Assembly: GCA_964448005.1 (NCBI GenBank)
Contig: CAYUUW010000051.1
Span: 1 to 9,101 of the forward strand
Direction: 5' to 3'
DNA: 9,101 bases
Origin: CAYUUW01 sp964448005
GTDB lineage: Bacteria; Patescibacteriota; Gracilibacteria; UM-FILTER-43-11
Part shown: positions 1 through 6,751 of the stretch, piece by piece
How positions within the stretch are numbered: the first letter of the stretch is position 1
Layout of the letters: the number at the start of each line of letters is the position of its first letter
The notes under the pieces: generated by a model
The model's input: only the letters and a program-made list of their open reading frames with translations
The model's database searches: none
What the model was told of the DNA's origin: nothing
Translations under genes and position numbers: made by a program

Positions 1-992
1 GCTATGCGCCTGAAAGCAAAAAGGCCCAGGCCCTGGCCAAGGAGCTGTTGGGCGAAATCAAGATCAGCGCGCGCGGAGCGCACTTCGAGGAGCGCAGCCA
101 AAGCCAATGGCGCTGGGCCATGGGCAGCAACCAGAACACCACGGCGCTGGCCCTGCAGGCCATGGTGCGCATCCTGCCTGCCAACGAGCAGCTGCCCAAG
201 GTGGTCCGCCACATGCTTAGCGTCCGGCAAAACGGCCATTGGGACAGCACGCAGTCCACGCTGAACAGCCTCTTTGCCCTGCGGGACTACCTGAAGGCGA
301 CCGGAGAGCTGGAGGCCGACTTCCAGGCCACTGTCTCGCTGGATGGCCAGGAGCTGATCCGCGCCGACTTCGACGAGAACAATGTGCTGACCCGCCAGAG
401 CGTGACCAAAGCCTTCGACGAGTTCCGCCGCGAAGCCTTCCTTCCGCTGAGCGTGGAGAAGCAGGGCGAAGGCCGGCTGTACTACGAGCTGAAAATGGAT
501 TACCTGCTCACGCTCGACCGCCTGGAGGCGATCTCCCAGGGCATGGGCATTCAGCGGAGCATGAGCAGCCTGGAAGGGAAAGCAGTGCAGCCCGGCAGGC
601 TGAAGGCCGGGGAGACCTACAGGATCGGCCTGACGATCACTGTTCCGGAGGACAGGCATTTCGTGGCCGTCAGCAGCCCCTTGCCTGCCGGCCTGGAGCC
701 GCTGGACTTCAGCTTCAAGACGACCCAAGCCTCCCTGGGCGAGGCGCTGGAGACCGGAGAATCTGAGGAGCCCTGGAGGGACGAATCCTGGCGCTTCAAC
801 CACATCGAATTCCGGGATGATGCCGTGCTGCTCTTTGCCGACCAGCTGCCCGCCGGCGTGTACCGCTACGACTACCTGGTCCGCGCGACCACCCCGGGCC
901 GCTTCCGCTACCGCCCGGCCCATGCGGAGGAGATGTACTTCCCCGAGAACTTCGGCCAAACCGACGGGAATTGGGTGGAGGTGAAGGAATGA
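1..992 (+). CDS. Bacterial alpha-2-macroglobulin family protein, C-terminal part (5' end outside window)
   Basis: The frame is open from the left edge (first full codon at position 3) to TGA at 990-992, giving about 329 residues of a protein family that usually exceeds 1,500. The first third reads like the end of the helical thioester domain (WRWAMGSNQNTTALALQAM, then GHWDSTQSTLNSLFALRDYL). The last quarter has the hallmark end of bacterial A2Ms: a FNHIEFRDDAVLLFADQLP stretch, then YLVRATTPGRF and AEEMYFPENFG. Known family role: large, usually periplasmic lipoprotein-like protease trap that captures attacking proteases. The signal peptide, bait region and any CxEQ thioester lie outside the window, so it is not known whether this copy is a thioester form. 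The TTG at 48 is internal, not the start. A pbpC gene follows about 6 kb downstream, a known partner family, which supports the assignment. The family call is confident; exact subtype and localisation are inferred. Confidence 0.93.
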   Translation, partial: YAPESKKAQALAKELLGEIKISARGAHFEERSQSQWRWAMGSNQNTTALALQAMVRILPANEQLPKVVRHMLSVRQNGHWDSTQSTLNSLFALRDYLKATGELEADFQATVSLDGQELIRADFDENNVLTRQSVTKAFDEFRREAFLPLSVEKQGEGRLYYELKMDYLLTLDRLEAISQGMGIQRSMSSLEGKAVQPGRLKAGETYRIGLTITVPEDRHFVAVSSPLPAGLEPLDFSFKTTQASLGEALETGESEEPWRDESWRFNHIEFRDDAVLLFADQLPAGVYRYDYLVRATTPGRFRYRPAHAEEMYFPENFGQTDGNWVEVKE

Positions 993-1031
993 GATGATTT
1001 TCTGCGAAAAAGGCAAGGCCGCAAGATGAAA

Positions 1032-1062
1032 AGCTGGAGCAGGTTTCAAACCTGCTCCAGCT
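1032..1062. repeat. Perfect 15-bp inverted repeat after the A2M gene (possible terminator)
   Basis: AGCTGGAGCAGGTTT (1032-1046) and its exact reverse complement (1048-1062) are separated by one base, so the RNA would form a long stem with a tiny loop, 40 nt after the A2M stop. No T-run follows (the next bases are GGCATCCCGGG), so it is not a textbook intrinsic terminator. It may be a 3'-end stabilising or transcription-end structure for A2M, or a short palindromic repeat. Confidence 0.5.
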
Positions 1063-1109
1063 GGCATCCCGGGAGACCCGGGGAGACCTTCGAAAGAGCG
1101 GGCTTTCCC

Positions 1110-1137
1110 TTGACTTTGAAGCGAAATATATTACTAT
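1110..1137 (+). promoter_or_regulatory. Predicted promoter of the GHKL ATPase gene
   Basis: TTGACT (1110-1115) and TACTAT (1132-1137) are separated by 16 bp that include an AT-rich stretch (GAAATATAT) standing out from the GC-rich surroundings. This predicts a transcription start near 1144 and a leader of roughly 105-110 nt before the ATG at 1252. The distance from TTG to TA is 19 nt, which also fits the Bacteroidota -33/-7 spacing, although the -7 element matches that consensus only in part. Confidence 0.6.
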
Positions 1138-1159
1138 GAGCTCCTCCCTACGGGGATTC

Positions 1160-1230
1160 TCGTGCCCGCATTCCGCGGAGCACGAAAATCATCCTCAAGG
1201 GAATGGTCTTTACAGCGAGCGGAAGCTCGC
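1160..1230 (+). promoter_or_regulatory. Structured 5' leader with two stem-loops ahead of the GHKL gene
   Basis: The first hairpin pairs TCGTGC (1160-1165) with GCACGA (1180-1185) and, inside it, CCGC (1166-1169) with GCGG (1175-1178); one A is bulged. The second is a perfect 6-bp stem GCGAGC/GCTCGC (1215-1220 with 1225-1230) closed by a GGAA tetraloop. The second ends 7 nt before the Shine-Dalgarno-like AGGAGAG. Neither is followed by a T-run, so they look like leader structure rather than terminators. They match no riboswitch class that I recognise. Confidence 0.45.
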
Positions 1231-1237
1231 ACAGCAT

Positions 1238-1244
1238 AGGAGAG
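1238..1244 (+). promoter_or_regulatory. Ribosome binding site of the GHKL gene
   Basis: AGGAGAG lies 7 nt upstream of the ATG at 1252. It is the only strong Shine-Dalgarno-like match found before a gene in this window, and it fixes the start of the GHKL reading frame. Confidence 0.75.
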
Positions 1245-1251
1245 AAAAGTC

Positions 1252-3249
1252 ATGAGCACCAAAATTCATGAGGCAGATGTCGACGTCGATAAGATCATTG
1301 ATGGTCTGACCAAGGCTGGGGGCGGCAACTGCTGCGGTATCCTCCGGCAATTTGTCGAGAATGGGGTGGATGCCGAGGCGGGACGGATTGATATCTGGAT
1401 AGAAGGCAGGAACACGGCCGAAGGCCGTATCTGGATCACAGACAATGGGAATGGCTTTAGCAGCGAAGGAATTTCATCCTTTTTTTCGCTGCTTCTGAGC
1501 TCCAAGGTCGACAAAGGGAACATCAGGCAGCAGGGGGTGATCGGACAGCATGGCTCTGGCCGACTGTTCGCTTTGAGTCTGGGGGGCAGGTTGACGGTCT
1601 ACACGCGTTCGAGCGATTTCCCAGGGCTGCACACCTTCTTCATCACCAAAGAGAATCTGGCGAAACTCCTCAGGAGGGAGCAATTCCGCTTCAGTTCGAA
1701 GGAAGCAGTCCGGCCCGATTGGCTGATGATGGAAAGGGGTCACGGATCGACGGTGGTGATCAGTGAGATCAGGGACTGGAGGAGGGTTCCAACGCTCAAA
1801 AGGATCCGAACCGAACTCACCAGGTACCTTAGCCCCTCGATCGCAAAAAAGGTCTGGGTCAACGGAGAGCCTCTGCCAAAAAGGGAGATCCTTGGCGAAG
1901 TCATCGAGGAAACGATTGCAGTGGACTACCTGCCTGGAAAGCAGCACTTGATGCTCTACGCTCCGGCCCATCGATCCCCTGGAGAAGAAGTCATGCTGGG
2001 GGGGATGAATCCCATTTGCGCCCTCTTGGCATTCTACAAGGAATTGGAGGGAGCCGATGCGGACATGGTTCCCTTGTCCTTGCTGGATCGGTCTGTCTTG
2101 GGGCACATCCTGATTCCGGGCCTGAACGAGTTCCGAGGCCCATCTTCCAATGAGCTGGATCCGGACTTCTACCAAGACAAAGGCGCGCGCTTGCGCCAAG
2201 CAGTCTTGCGCTTCTTGCACGAGGAAGTCGGCCCTCGCCTGAGGAAGCTTCAGGGGAAAAAAAGGAGTGAGCGTGATCGGGAGAGGGATCGAGAGATCCT
2301 GGAATGGGTCGCAGGCACATTTCCGGTTGCGCCGGATCCGGAAGTCAAAGGAGGCAGCCGGGGTAGTGCTGGAGGAGGCTCGCCTCCTTCGAAGCCAGGC
2401 GGAAACGGCGGAGGGCGAAAAAAGCCGAGGTTGAAGCTCAACACCTACAGCGTGACCCTGGAATGCGGTCAGAATTTCCAGTTCGAAGTGGACACCGGAG
2501 GAACTTCGGGCCATTTCGTTTGGAATGCCAGCGAAGCGGGCGGTGCGATCAAATCGATGGGAAAGGCGGTCAAGGCAACCTACTCGGCAGGCGAGAAGCC
2601 AGGGCGCTTCACGCTCAAGGTGTACGACAAAAACAACACCGAACTGAGCGCCATCATCCACATTCGGATCGTAGAAAAAGGAATCGTATCCATCACTCCT
2701 TTGCACGTCGAGGTGCGGCAAGGCGAAAAGCAGCGTCTCGAGCTGCTTGACCCAGGAGGACGGATCAAGAATCCTCAGTGGACGATCGAAGGAGGCAAAG
2801 GCCTGAGCCTGAGGGTCCATACGGGCGGCAAGTCTGCCGACCTCAGCGTCGATCAGGAGGCTGAACTGGGCGAAAGGCGAGTGTGGGTAACTGGCGAAGA
2901 TGGAAACGTGCTGGAAGCCGTGGTGGAAGTGACGGAAATGCCTCAAGGCGAAGGGCTCTACATCCGCCTCGAAGACAGGATCTACCGAGTGGAAGTCTCT
3001 AGCCATGCTCTGCCCGATGTGGCCGAAGCCATCCCTCCGGCCAGGGCGAAAAAATGGGGCCGAATGAAAATCGACCCCAGGGCACCCTGGCTGCAGCAAG
3101 CCAAAAAAGGGAAAATGGATCTGAATCCGCTGATCACCTTCATCCTGCTGGCGCACCTGCGTCAAGGAGGGGAAGAGGGTGCTGAAAACACCACCCATCG
3201 ACTGAAGGAGCTGATGAGCTCTCTCCACGAGGCCAAAAAACCCGGCTGA
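1252..3249 (+). CDS. GHKL-family (MutL/Hsp90/MORC-like) ATPase with C-terminal Ig-like domains, 665 aa
   Basis: Residues 30-107 carry the Bergerat ATP-binding fold: N-box QFVENGVDA (33-41, with Mg-binding-type N37), G1 box DNGNG (64-68), and G2 box GQHGSG (98-103) followed by RLFALSLGG. Residues of about 160-215 (HGSTVVISEI, then RYLSPSIAKKVWVNG) resemble the S5-fold transducer of MutL/Hsp90-type proteins. After a charged helical stretch comes a Gly/Pro/Ser linker (about 364-395), then two beta-rich segments, about 396-474 and 475-563, read as Ig-like sandwiches. A basic segment (564-665) ends in a helix. Such ATPases dimerise on binding ATP and drive conformational change; the substrate here is unknown. 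The position of the usual catalytic Glu is Gln33, so hydrolysis may be weak or absent. There is no signal peptide, so it is probably cytoplasmic. It has its own promoter and leader, and converges on the large gene at 3320-6697. Fold is secure; the Ig-like calls and any defence or repair role are inference. Confidence 0.88.
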   Translation: MSTKIHEADVDVDKIIDGLTKAGGGNCCGILRQFVENGVDAEAGRIDIWIEGRNTAEGRIWITDNGNGFSSEGISSFFSLLLSSKVDKGNIRQQGVIGQHGSGRLFALSLGGRLTVYTRSSDFPGLHTFFITKENLAKLLRREQFRFSSKEAVRPDWLMMERGHGSTVVISEIRDWRRVPTLKRIRTELTRYLSPSIAKKVWVNGEPLPKREILGEVIEETIAVDYLPGKQHLMLYAPAHRSPGEEVMLGGMNPICALLAFYKELEGADADMVPLSLLDRSVLGHILIPGLNEFRGPSSNELDPDFYQDKGARLRQAVLRFLHEEVGPRLRKLQGKKRSERDRERDREILEWVAGTFPVAPDPEVKGGSRGSAGGGSPPSKPGGNGGGRKKPRLKLNTYSVTLECGQNFQFEVDTGGTSGHFVWNASEAGGAIKSMGKAVKATYSAGEKPGRFTLKVYDKNNTELSAIIHIRIVEKGIVSITPLHVEVRQGEKQRLELLDPGGRIKNPQWTIEGGKGLSLRVHTGGKSADLSVDQEAELGERRVWVTGEDGNVLEAVVEVTEMPQGEGLYIRLEDRIYRVEVSSHALPDVAEAIPPARAKKWGRMKIDPRAPWLQQAKKGKMDLNPLITFILLAHLRQGGEEGAENTTHRLKELMSSLHEAKKPG

Positions 3250-3269
3250 GCTGAAAACGCTCGCTACAC

Positions 3270-3306
3270 AAAACCCGCCCTTCGCTTGACGAAGGAGCGG
3301 GTTTTT
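3270..3306. terminator. Bidirectional intrinsic terminator between the convergent genes
   Basis: AAAACCCGC plus CCTTCG (3270-3284) pairs with CGAAGG, a bulged A, and GCGGGTTTT (3290-3305). This gives a 15-bp stem with a 5-nt loop (CTTGA). TTTTT follows the GC-rich stem on the + strand and TTTT on the - strand. It sits 21 nt after the GHKL stop and 14 nt beyond the stop of the minus gene, so it can end both transcripts. Confidence 0.9.
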
Positions 3307-3319
3307 CTTTGTGGATGCT

Positions 3320-6300
3320 TCAATTTCTATCTTCGACTCTCTTTTTCTGACGATTTATTTCATGCCTTTTCGAAACTACCCTTTGCAGATTGATTAAATC
3401 ATTCTGCGATAAGAGTATTGCCGGCCCAGCCAGACCCAAAAAATGCTCCGCCGAATCAGAAGCCACAAAAACACTAAATGAAGATCCTGCCCTTGTCTTA
3501 AAGCCAGAAGTAAAATGAACCACTGGTCTTGTCACAGAAGCCCTCGCCGGTTTTGAAACCTTGCCTTTCGCTTGAACAAAAGTCCCCATAGAAATCAGGT
3601 CTTTTTCTAGAAGAGCGGTGATTTTATCCTCTTTGGCTTCGTCGGGGTATTCAGAGAAAACATGCAGAGATTCCACCATCATCAAAGCCAAAGCTTTGGC
3701 AGTTCGGCCCATGAGCTTGTAGTTTTCATCAATCTTCGTCAGAGCGGTCAGGACAGCCACGGCATACAATCCCGCCCGGCTGCATCGCAGGGTTTCGCCA
3801 TTCCATTCTATTTCAAGCACCTCCTCCAGGCCCTTCCCCACTTCTGCGACAGACTGTCCAGGGCTTTGCGCAAGCGATTCTGGGCGCTCTGCCTTTGGCC
3901 CTGGAGCGACTGCCTCCATAGCTGCCTTCATATGTGCTTGAGCCAGGCTTTGAATGTCACGAGGCAATTCATCCACCCTCTCTCCCAAATCCGAAACGGA
4001 TTCTCTTTGCTTTGCAATGTCAGTCAAAAATTCTCCCAGATCCGAAACCAGCTTGTCATTGGGCTCCAGCCACGCCTGCTGCTCGGGCGCAAAAAGGGCG
4101 GTCAAATCGTGGATGCCCAATTTGGCTCTCAGGCGCCCAGGATAAGCATTTCCTGTTCGGATCTGAGCGGCCAAGGCCGAAATTTCTTCCTCAAGCACAT
4201 CCATTTTTTGGCCAAGCTTCTCCAGTTCCCTCCACACGCCTTCGAGCCTTCGGAAAGCCAGCAGGAAGGCCTCCAGCGTTTCCGAATCCTTATTAGAGCA
4301 AGCTCCTGCACTAACGATTCGGTGAACGGCGGACTGGTTGGCTGAAATGCTGGTGAGCAGATCATCGGCTTCATCGCACAGATCCTGGCCCGTCTTCAAG
4401 ACCTCTTCATGGCGCCTCTGCAGGTCGTCCATTGTTTCCTGCGAGGGGTGGCTCATGGCATGGTGCTGGGCCAGCTCTCTCTCCCAAATGGCCATTCTTT
4501 CGAGCAAAAAGCGCAGCCTTCGGGCCACACGGGCTCTCGCCTCAAGGCCTTCTATCTGGGCCGTCAGCAGCTCGATGGGCCCCTGCGGATCAAAAGGAGC
4601 AGCGGCGGGGGTGGGCAGGGGGGCTGCCGTCGGCAAAGCGGCTGCAAAAGCCCCACCCCCCCTTTCCCGCCCCCCCCTACCCAAAGCAAACCCAGAGGCC
4701 CCGGGGCCCCCCAAAAGGCCAAAGGGCATCAGGTGCTCTGGAATCTGGGCCAAAGATGATACAGGCTCAGCTGTTTCAACGACAACTTCATGCGAAGGTT
4801 GGTTTGGCGTAGCGGCAGCCGCCTCCTCTGAAGACAGGCCTGGCGCGGCGGCTTCCGCAATAACTTCTTCGTCGGGGTCCGGCTCCAAGGCCTGGGCTTC
4901 CGGAATCAAAGGCCTAGGGGCGGATTGCAATCCGCCCCTAGGCCGGTCGCTCGTCCAATCCCCAATTGCAGCCTCAGCTTCCGGTGCCGAAGCTTCCTCA
5001 GGAGTCTTGCCCTCCGTATGGACACCTGCAACAGTTTCATTGGCCTCTTCCGCCTCTTCAGCAGGCTCAAGCTCATCCTCTCCGGGCGCGGCAGCTTCTG
5101 CAAGAACTTCTTCGTCGGGGTCCGGCCCCAACGGCTGGGCTTCAGGGGTCGAAGGCCTAGGGGCTGGCAGGGGCTTGCCTTGGGCCAAAAGCTCGATTGC
5201 ACCCAAAAACCGCTCAATTTCTTCAAGAAAAAAATCATAGACCGTATTTGGCCCTCTTTCGTTCGCATAAACAGGAATGGCATTCCAATCGAGAGCGTTT
5301 ACGGAGGCCAGGCGCCGCCCTGCGGCGACATCAAACCTTGAAAGTTCGTAGAAATCCCTTCCATTTATAGACAGCAGGCTGGTCATCAGGGCCTGCGCAG
5401 CCTTTTCAAGGAAGCTTTTTTCAGCCTCTCTTCTTTCTTGAAGCTGGACGAAAGCCGCCCCATAGCGCCCTGAAAGAAAAAAGGATGAACTCAGGAGCCG
5501 GCTGCCGATCTTATCCAGGAGAACGGTCGCCAGAAAGTGAGGTCTGACTCTTTTTTCCTCCGAACCTAAAAGGATTGCCAGCCTTTGGCCAACAGGAGAA
5601 TCTGTCTGTTGGGCCAGAGCCTGAATCAGGCGAGGCATGGCTTCCGTAAAACAAGAAACCATCTCTTGAAAATGCATTTTCGCCTCGAGGGAAAGGGGGG
5701 CGAACCGACTTTCTGCATCAGCTGACTTTCTCTTAAAATCAGAAACAGCAGTTCTGTCCTCTATTCTTGCTATCCTGCCCCTAGCCTCCTGCCCAGCTTG
5801 CTCGCGGACAATGGTATCGATCCAGTCTTCGTAACCATTGGCGTTCAGGGAGAGGAAGAGGTTGGGGGCGAGGGCGAGATAATCACCCGCTGATTCGACG
5901 GCCTCCAAATCCTCCAGCACCTTGTCCAGCACTTCGTTTCTGAAAAGCTGGGCCAAGCGAGGCCGATCGATGGCGAAGCCGGAAAGCCTTTCGGAATAGG
6001 CCATCCAAAAGTAGTCGTCCTCCGGATGCTCCTCCAAGGCGCTCAGCGCCGCTTGACGGGCATGCTCCTGAAATTGGGCAAACAGGCCCTTCAAGGCCGC
6101 CACATCCTCCGGCGCGAAAGGACCCTGCTCCAGCTCACCCTCTACAGCGGCAAAAAAATCCCCCGCATACCGCCTGGCCAGGAGCGCCGCTCCCTCAGCC
6201 AGCATTTCCGGAATTCGATCCTCTGGGACACTTAAGGCGTCGGCCACTGTCTGCGGAGGTTCAGGCTCAGAATCATTCGTTTCGCTATCCCCCGACGCTT

Positions 6301-6697
6301 CATTCACTTCAGGCCCATCCGATTCGCCCCCCTCCTTATCGTCACTCAACCTCGAGAATCTTCTCCTCAACTTTTCAATCTCCTTCTTGACTGCCTCGAG
6401 CATCAGGGTCCTGATCGCGCTTCCTGCAACATCTTTTTCTGCCCGGGCAATTTCCTCATCGATCTTGGAGCACGTAGCCCCTCTTATATTTTTGATCAAT
6501 TCCCTTTCAGGATCGCCCATTTGCGTCAAAGCAGATGCCGTGATTCCCTCGGCAATTCTTTTTGCTTCCCGAGCAAAGGAGAGATAAATTTTAGAGTTTG
6601 CATGGGTAGATGGCAAAGCTCTTTTGGCGGCCTGAAAAATATCATCGGGAGCCTCTCTGAAAAGCTTTCTGAGCTTATTGGTCCTTGAATCAGCCAT
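3320..6697 (-). CDS. Large helical protein of unknown function with acidic and Pro/Ala/Glu-rich linkers, about 1125 aa
   Basis: I do not recognise this protein. Numbered from the ATG at 6697: residues 1-118 are helical and charged (MADSRTNKLRKLF...); 119-150 form an acidic linker rich in D, E and S; about 150-510 are a mostly helical region (e.g. DDYFWMAYSERLSGFAIDRP). About 515-700 is a low-complexity Pro/Ala/Glu linker holding two copies of an APRP..PEAQ..PDPDEEV.AEAAAPG unit and a Gly/Arg patch (about 672-683). About 703-960 is predicted coiled coil, and the last 120 residues mix helices and beta strands. No signal peptide, membrane segment or nucleotide-binding motif was seen. The frame extends up to a TTG at 6751, but that codon lies in the likely -35 box, so ATG 6697 is preferred; no Shine-Dalgarno is visible. 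The gene is less GC-rich than the A2M and pbpC genes around it. A scaffold or partner role beside the GHKL ATPase is a guess based only on proximity. Confidence 0.85.
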   Translation of the reverse strand: MADSRTNKLRKLFREAPDDIFQAAKRALPSTHANSKIYLSFAREAKRIAEGITASALTQMGDPERELIKNIRGATCSKIDEEIARAEKDVAGSAIRTLMLEAVKKEIEKLRRRFSRLSDDKEGGESDGPEVNEASGDSETNDSEPEPPQTVADALSVPEDRIPEMLAEGAALLARRYAGDFFAAVEGELEQGPFAPEDVAALKGLFAQFQEHARQAALSALEEHPEDDYFWMAYSERLSGFAIDRPRLAQLFRNEVLDKVLEDLEAVESAGDYLALAPNLFLSLNANGYEDWIDTIVREQAGQEARGRIARIEDRTAVSDFKRKSADAESRFAPLSLEAKMHFQEMVSCFTEAMPRLIQALAQQTDSPVGQRLAILLGSEEKRVRPHFLATVLLDKIGSRLLSSSFFLSGRYGAAFVQLQERREAEKSFLEKAAQALMTSLLSINGRDFYELSRFDVAAGRRLASVNALDWNAIPVYANERGPNTVYDFFLEEIERFLGAIELLAQGKPLPAPRPSTPEAQPLGPDPDEEVLAEAAAPGEDELEPAEEAEEANETVAGVHTEGKTPEEASAPEAEAAIGDWTSDRPRGGLQSAPRPLIPEAQALEPDPDEEVIAEAAAPGLSSEEAAAATPNQPSHEVVVETAEPVSSLAQIPEHLMPFGLLGGPGASGFALGRGGRERGGGAFAAALPTAAPLPTPAAAPFDPQGPIELLTAQIEGLEARARVARRLRFLLERMAIWERELAQHHAMSHPSQETMDDLQRRHEEVLKTGQDLCDEADDLLTSISANQSAVHRIVSAGACSNKDSETLEAFLLAFRRLEGVWRELEKLGQKMDVLEEEISALAAQIRTGNAYPGRLRAKLGIHDLTALFAPEQQAWLEPNDKLVSDLGEFLTDIAKQRESVSDLGERVDELPRDIQSLAQAHMKAAMEAVAPGPKAERPESLAQSPGQSVAEVGKGLEEVLEIEWNGETLRCSRAGLYAVAVLTALTKIDENYKLMGRTAKALALMMVESLHVFSEYPDEAKEDKITALLEKDLISMGTFVQAKGKVSKPARASVTRPVVHFTSGFKTRAGSSFSVFVASDSAEHFLGLAGPAILLSQNDLINLQRVVSKRHEINRQKKRVEDRN
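4607..4682. repeat. Dense G-tract/C-tract segment with G-quadruplex potential inside the large gene
   Basis: On the + strand, G5, G3 and G6 runs (4607-4623) are followed by C4, C7, C3, C8 and C3 runs (4651-4682). On the coding (-) strand the second block reads as five closely spaced G-runs, enough for a G-quadruplex in the mRNA-like strand. It encodes the LGRGGRERGGG patch. The C7 (4656-4662) and C8 (4670-4677) runs are possible slippage sites. Confidence 0.7.
4838..4921 (-). repeat. 84-bp imperfect direct repeat, copy 2 (28-aa unit of the large protein)
   Basis: Encodes a 28-residue unit starting APRPLIPEAQ and ending AEAAAPG. It matches the copy at 5081-5164 at 23 of 28 residues and in the same frame. 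The copies start 243 bp (81 codons) apart, so the repeat is a protein-level tandem-type duplication within the linker. The start of this copy overlaps one arm of the 34-bp palindrome. Confidence 0.85.
4911..4944. repeat. Perfect 34-bp palindrome inside the large coding region
   Basis: GGCCTAGGGGCGGATTG (4911-4927) is followed at once by its exact reverse complement (4928-4944), with no spacer. It is read in frame as RPRGGLQSAPRP. Its core GCGGATTGCAATCCGC resembles REP-like palindromes dispersed in some bacterial genomes (remembered likeness, not searched). Only its outer 11 bases also occur in the sister repeat copy at 5154-5164, so the palindrome was probably added to that copy. Confidence 0.9.
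5081..5164 (-). repeat. 84-bp imperfect direct repeat, copy 1 (28-aa unit of the large protein)
   Basis: Encodes the first 28-residue unit, starting APRPSTPEAQ and ending AEAAAPG. The shared core PDPDEEV is encoded by nearly the same bases in both copies, which suggests a fairly recent duplication or ongoing gene conversion. This copy lacks the palindrome found at copy 2. Confidence 0.85.
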
Positions 6698-6723
6698 CGC
6701 AAAGGGAAATTTATAGGAAATAA

Positions 6724-6751
6724 ATAATAGTACTAATTTATTTTTTGTCAA
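6724..6751 (-). promoter_or_regulatory. Predicted promoter of the large minus-strand gene
   Basis: Read on the - strand, a perfect TTGACA (6751-6746) is followed by 16 bp and TATTAT (6729-6724, 5 of 6 matches to TATAAT), in a markedly AT-rich island. The predicted start of transcription is near 6717, about 20 nt before the ATG at 6697. The spacing is the same as in the predicted promoter of the GHKL gene. Confidence 0.7.

Noticed and set aside
48..50. TTG at 48 as the start of a separate 314-aa gene
   Set aside because: The frame is open upstream to the window edge and the content is the C-terminal part of a much longer A2M protein.
994..1029. Short frame ATG 994 to TGA 1029 right after A2M
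   Set aside because: Only 11 codons, and no Shine-Dalgarno.
1068..1088. Tandem CCGGGAGAC / CCGGGGAGAC repeat
   Set aside because: Two short imperfect units only; no sign of an iteron array or other organised repeat.
1474..3228. 584-aa open frame on the - strand opposite the GHKL gene
   Set aside because: The opposite strand encodes clear GHKL motifs with its own ribosome binding site. The antisense protein has no recognisable motifs and long open antisense frames are common in GC-rich genes.
3662..4345. 227-aa open frame on the + strand inside the large minus gene
   Set aside because: Antisense to the coiled-coil part of the minus gene, with no coherent domain and no promoter or ribosome binding site.
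4338..5240. 300-aa open frame on the + strand inside the large minus gene
   Set aside because: Ser/Ala/Gly-rich low-complexity translation that arises from the linker repeats of the minus gene; no ribosome binding site or domain pattern.
6698..6751. 18-codon N-terminal extension of the large minus gene from TTG at 6751
   Set aside because: The TTG lies within the predicted -35 box and the -10 box lies inside the extension, so the transcript would start after it. ATG at 6697 is the better start.
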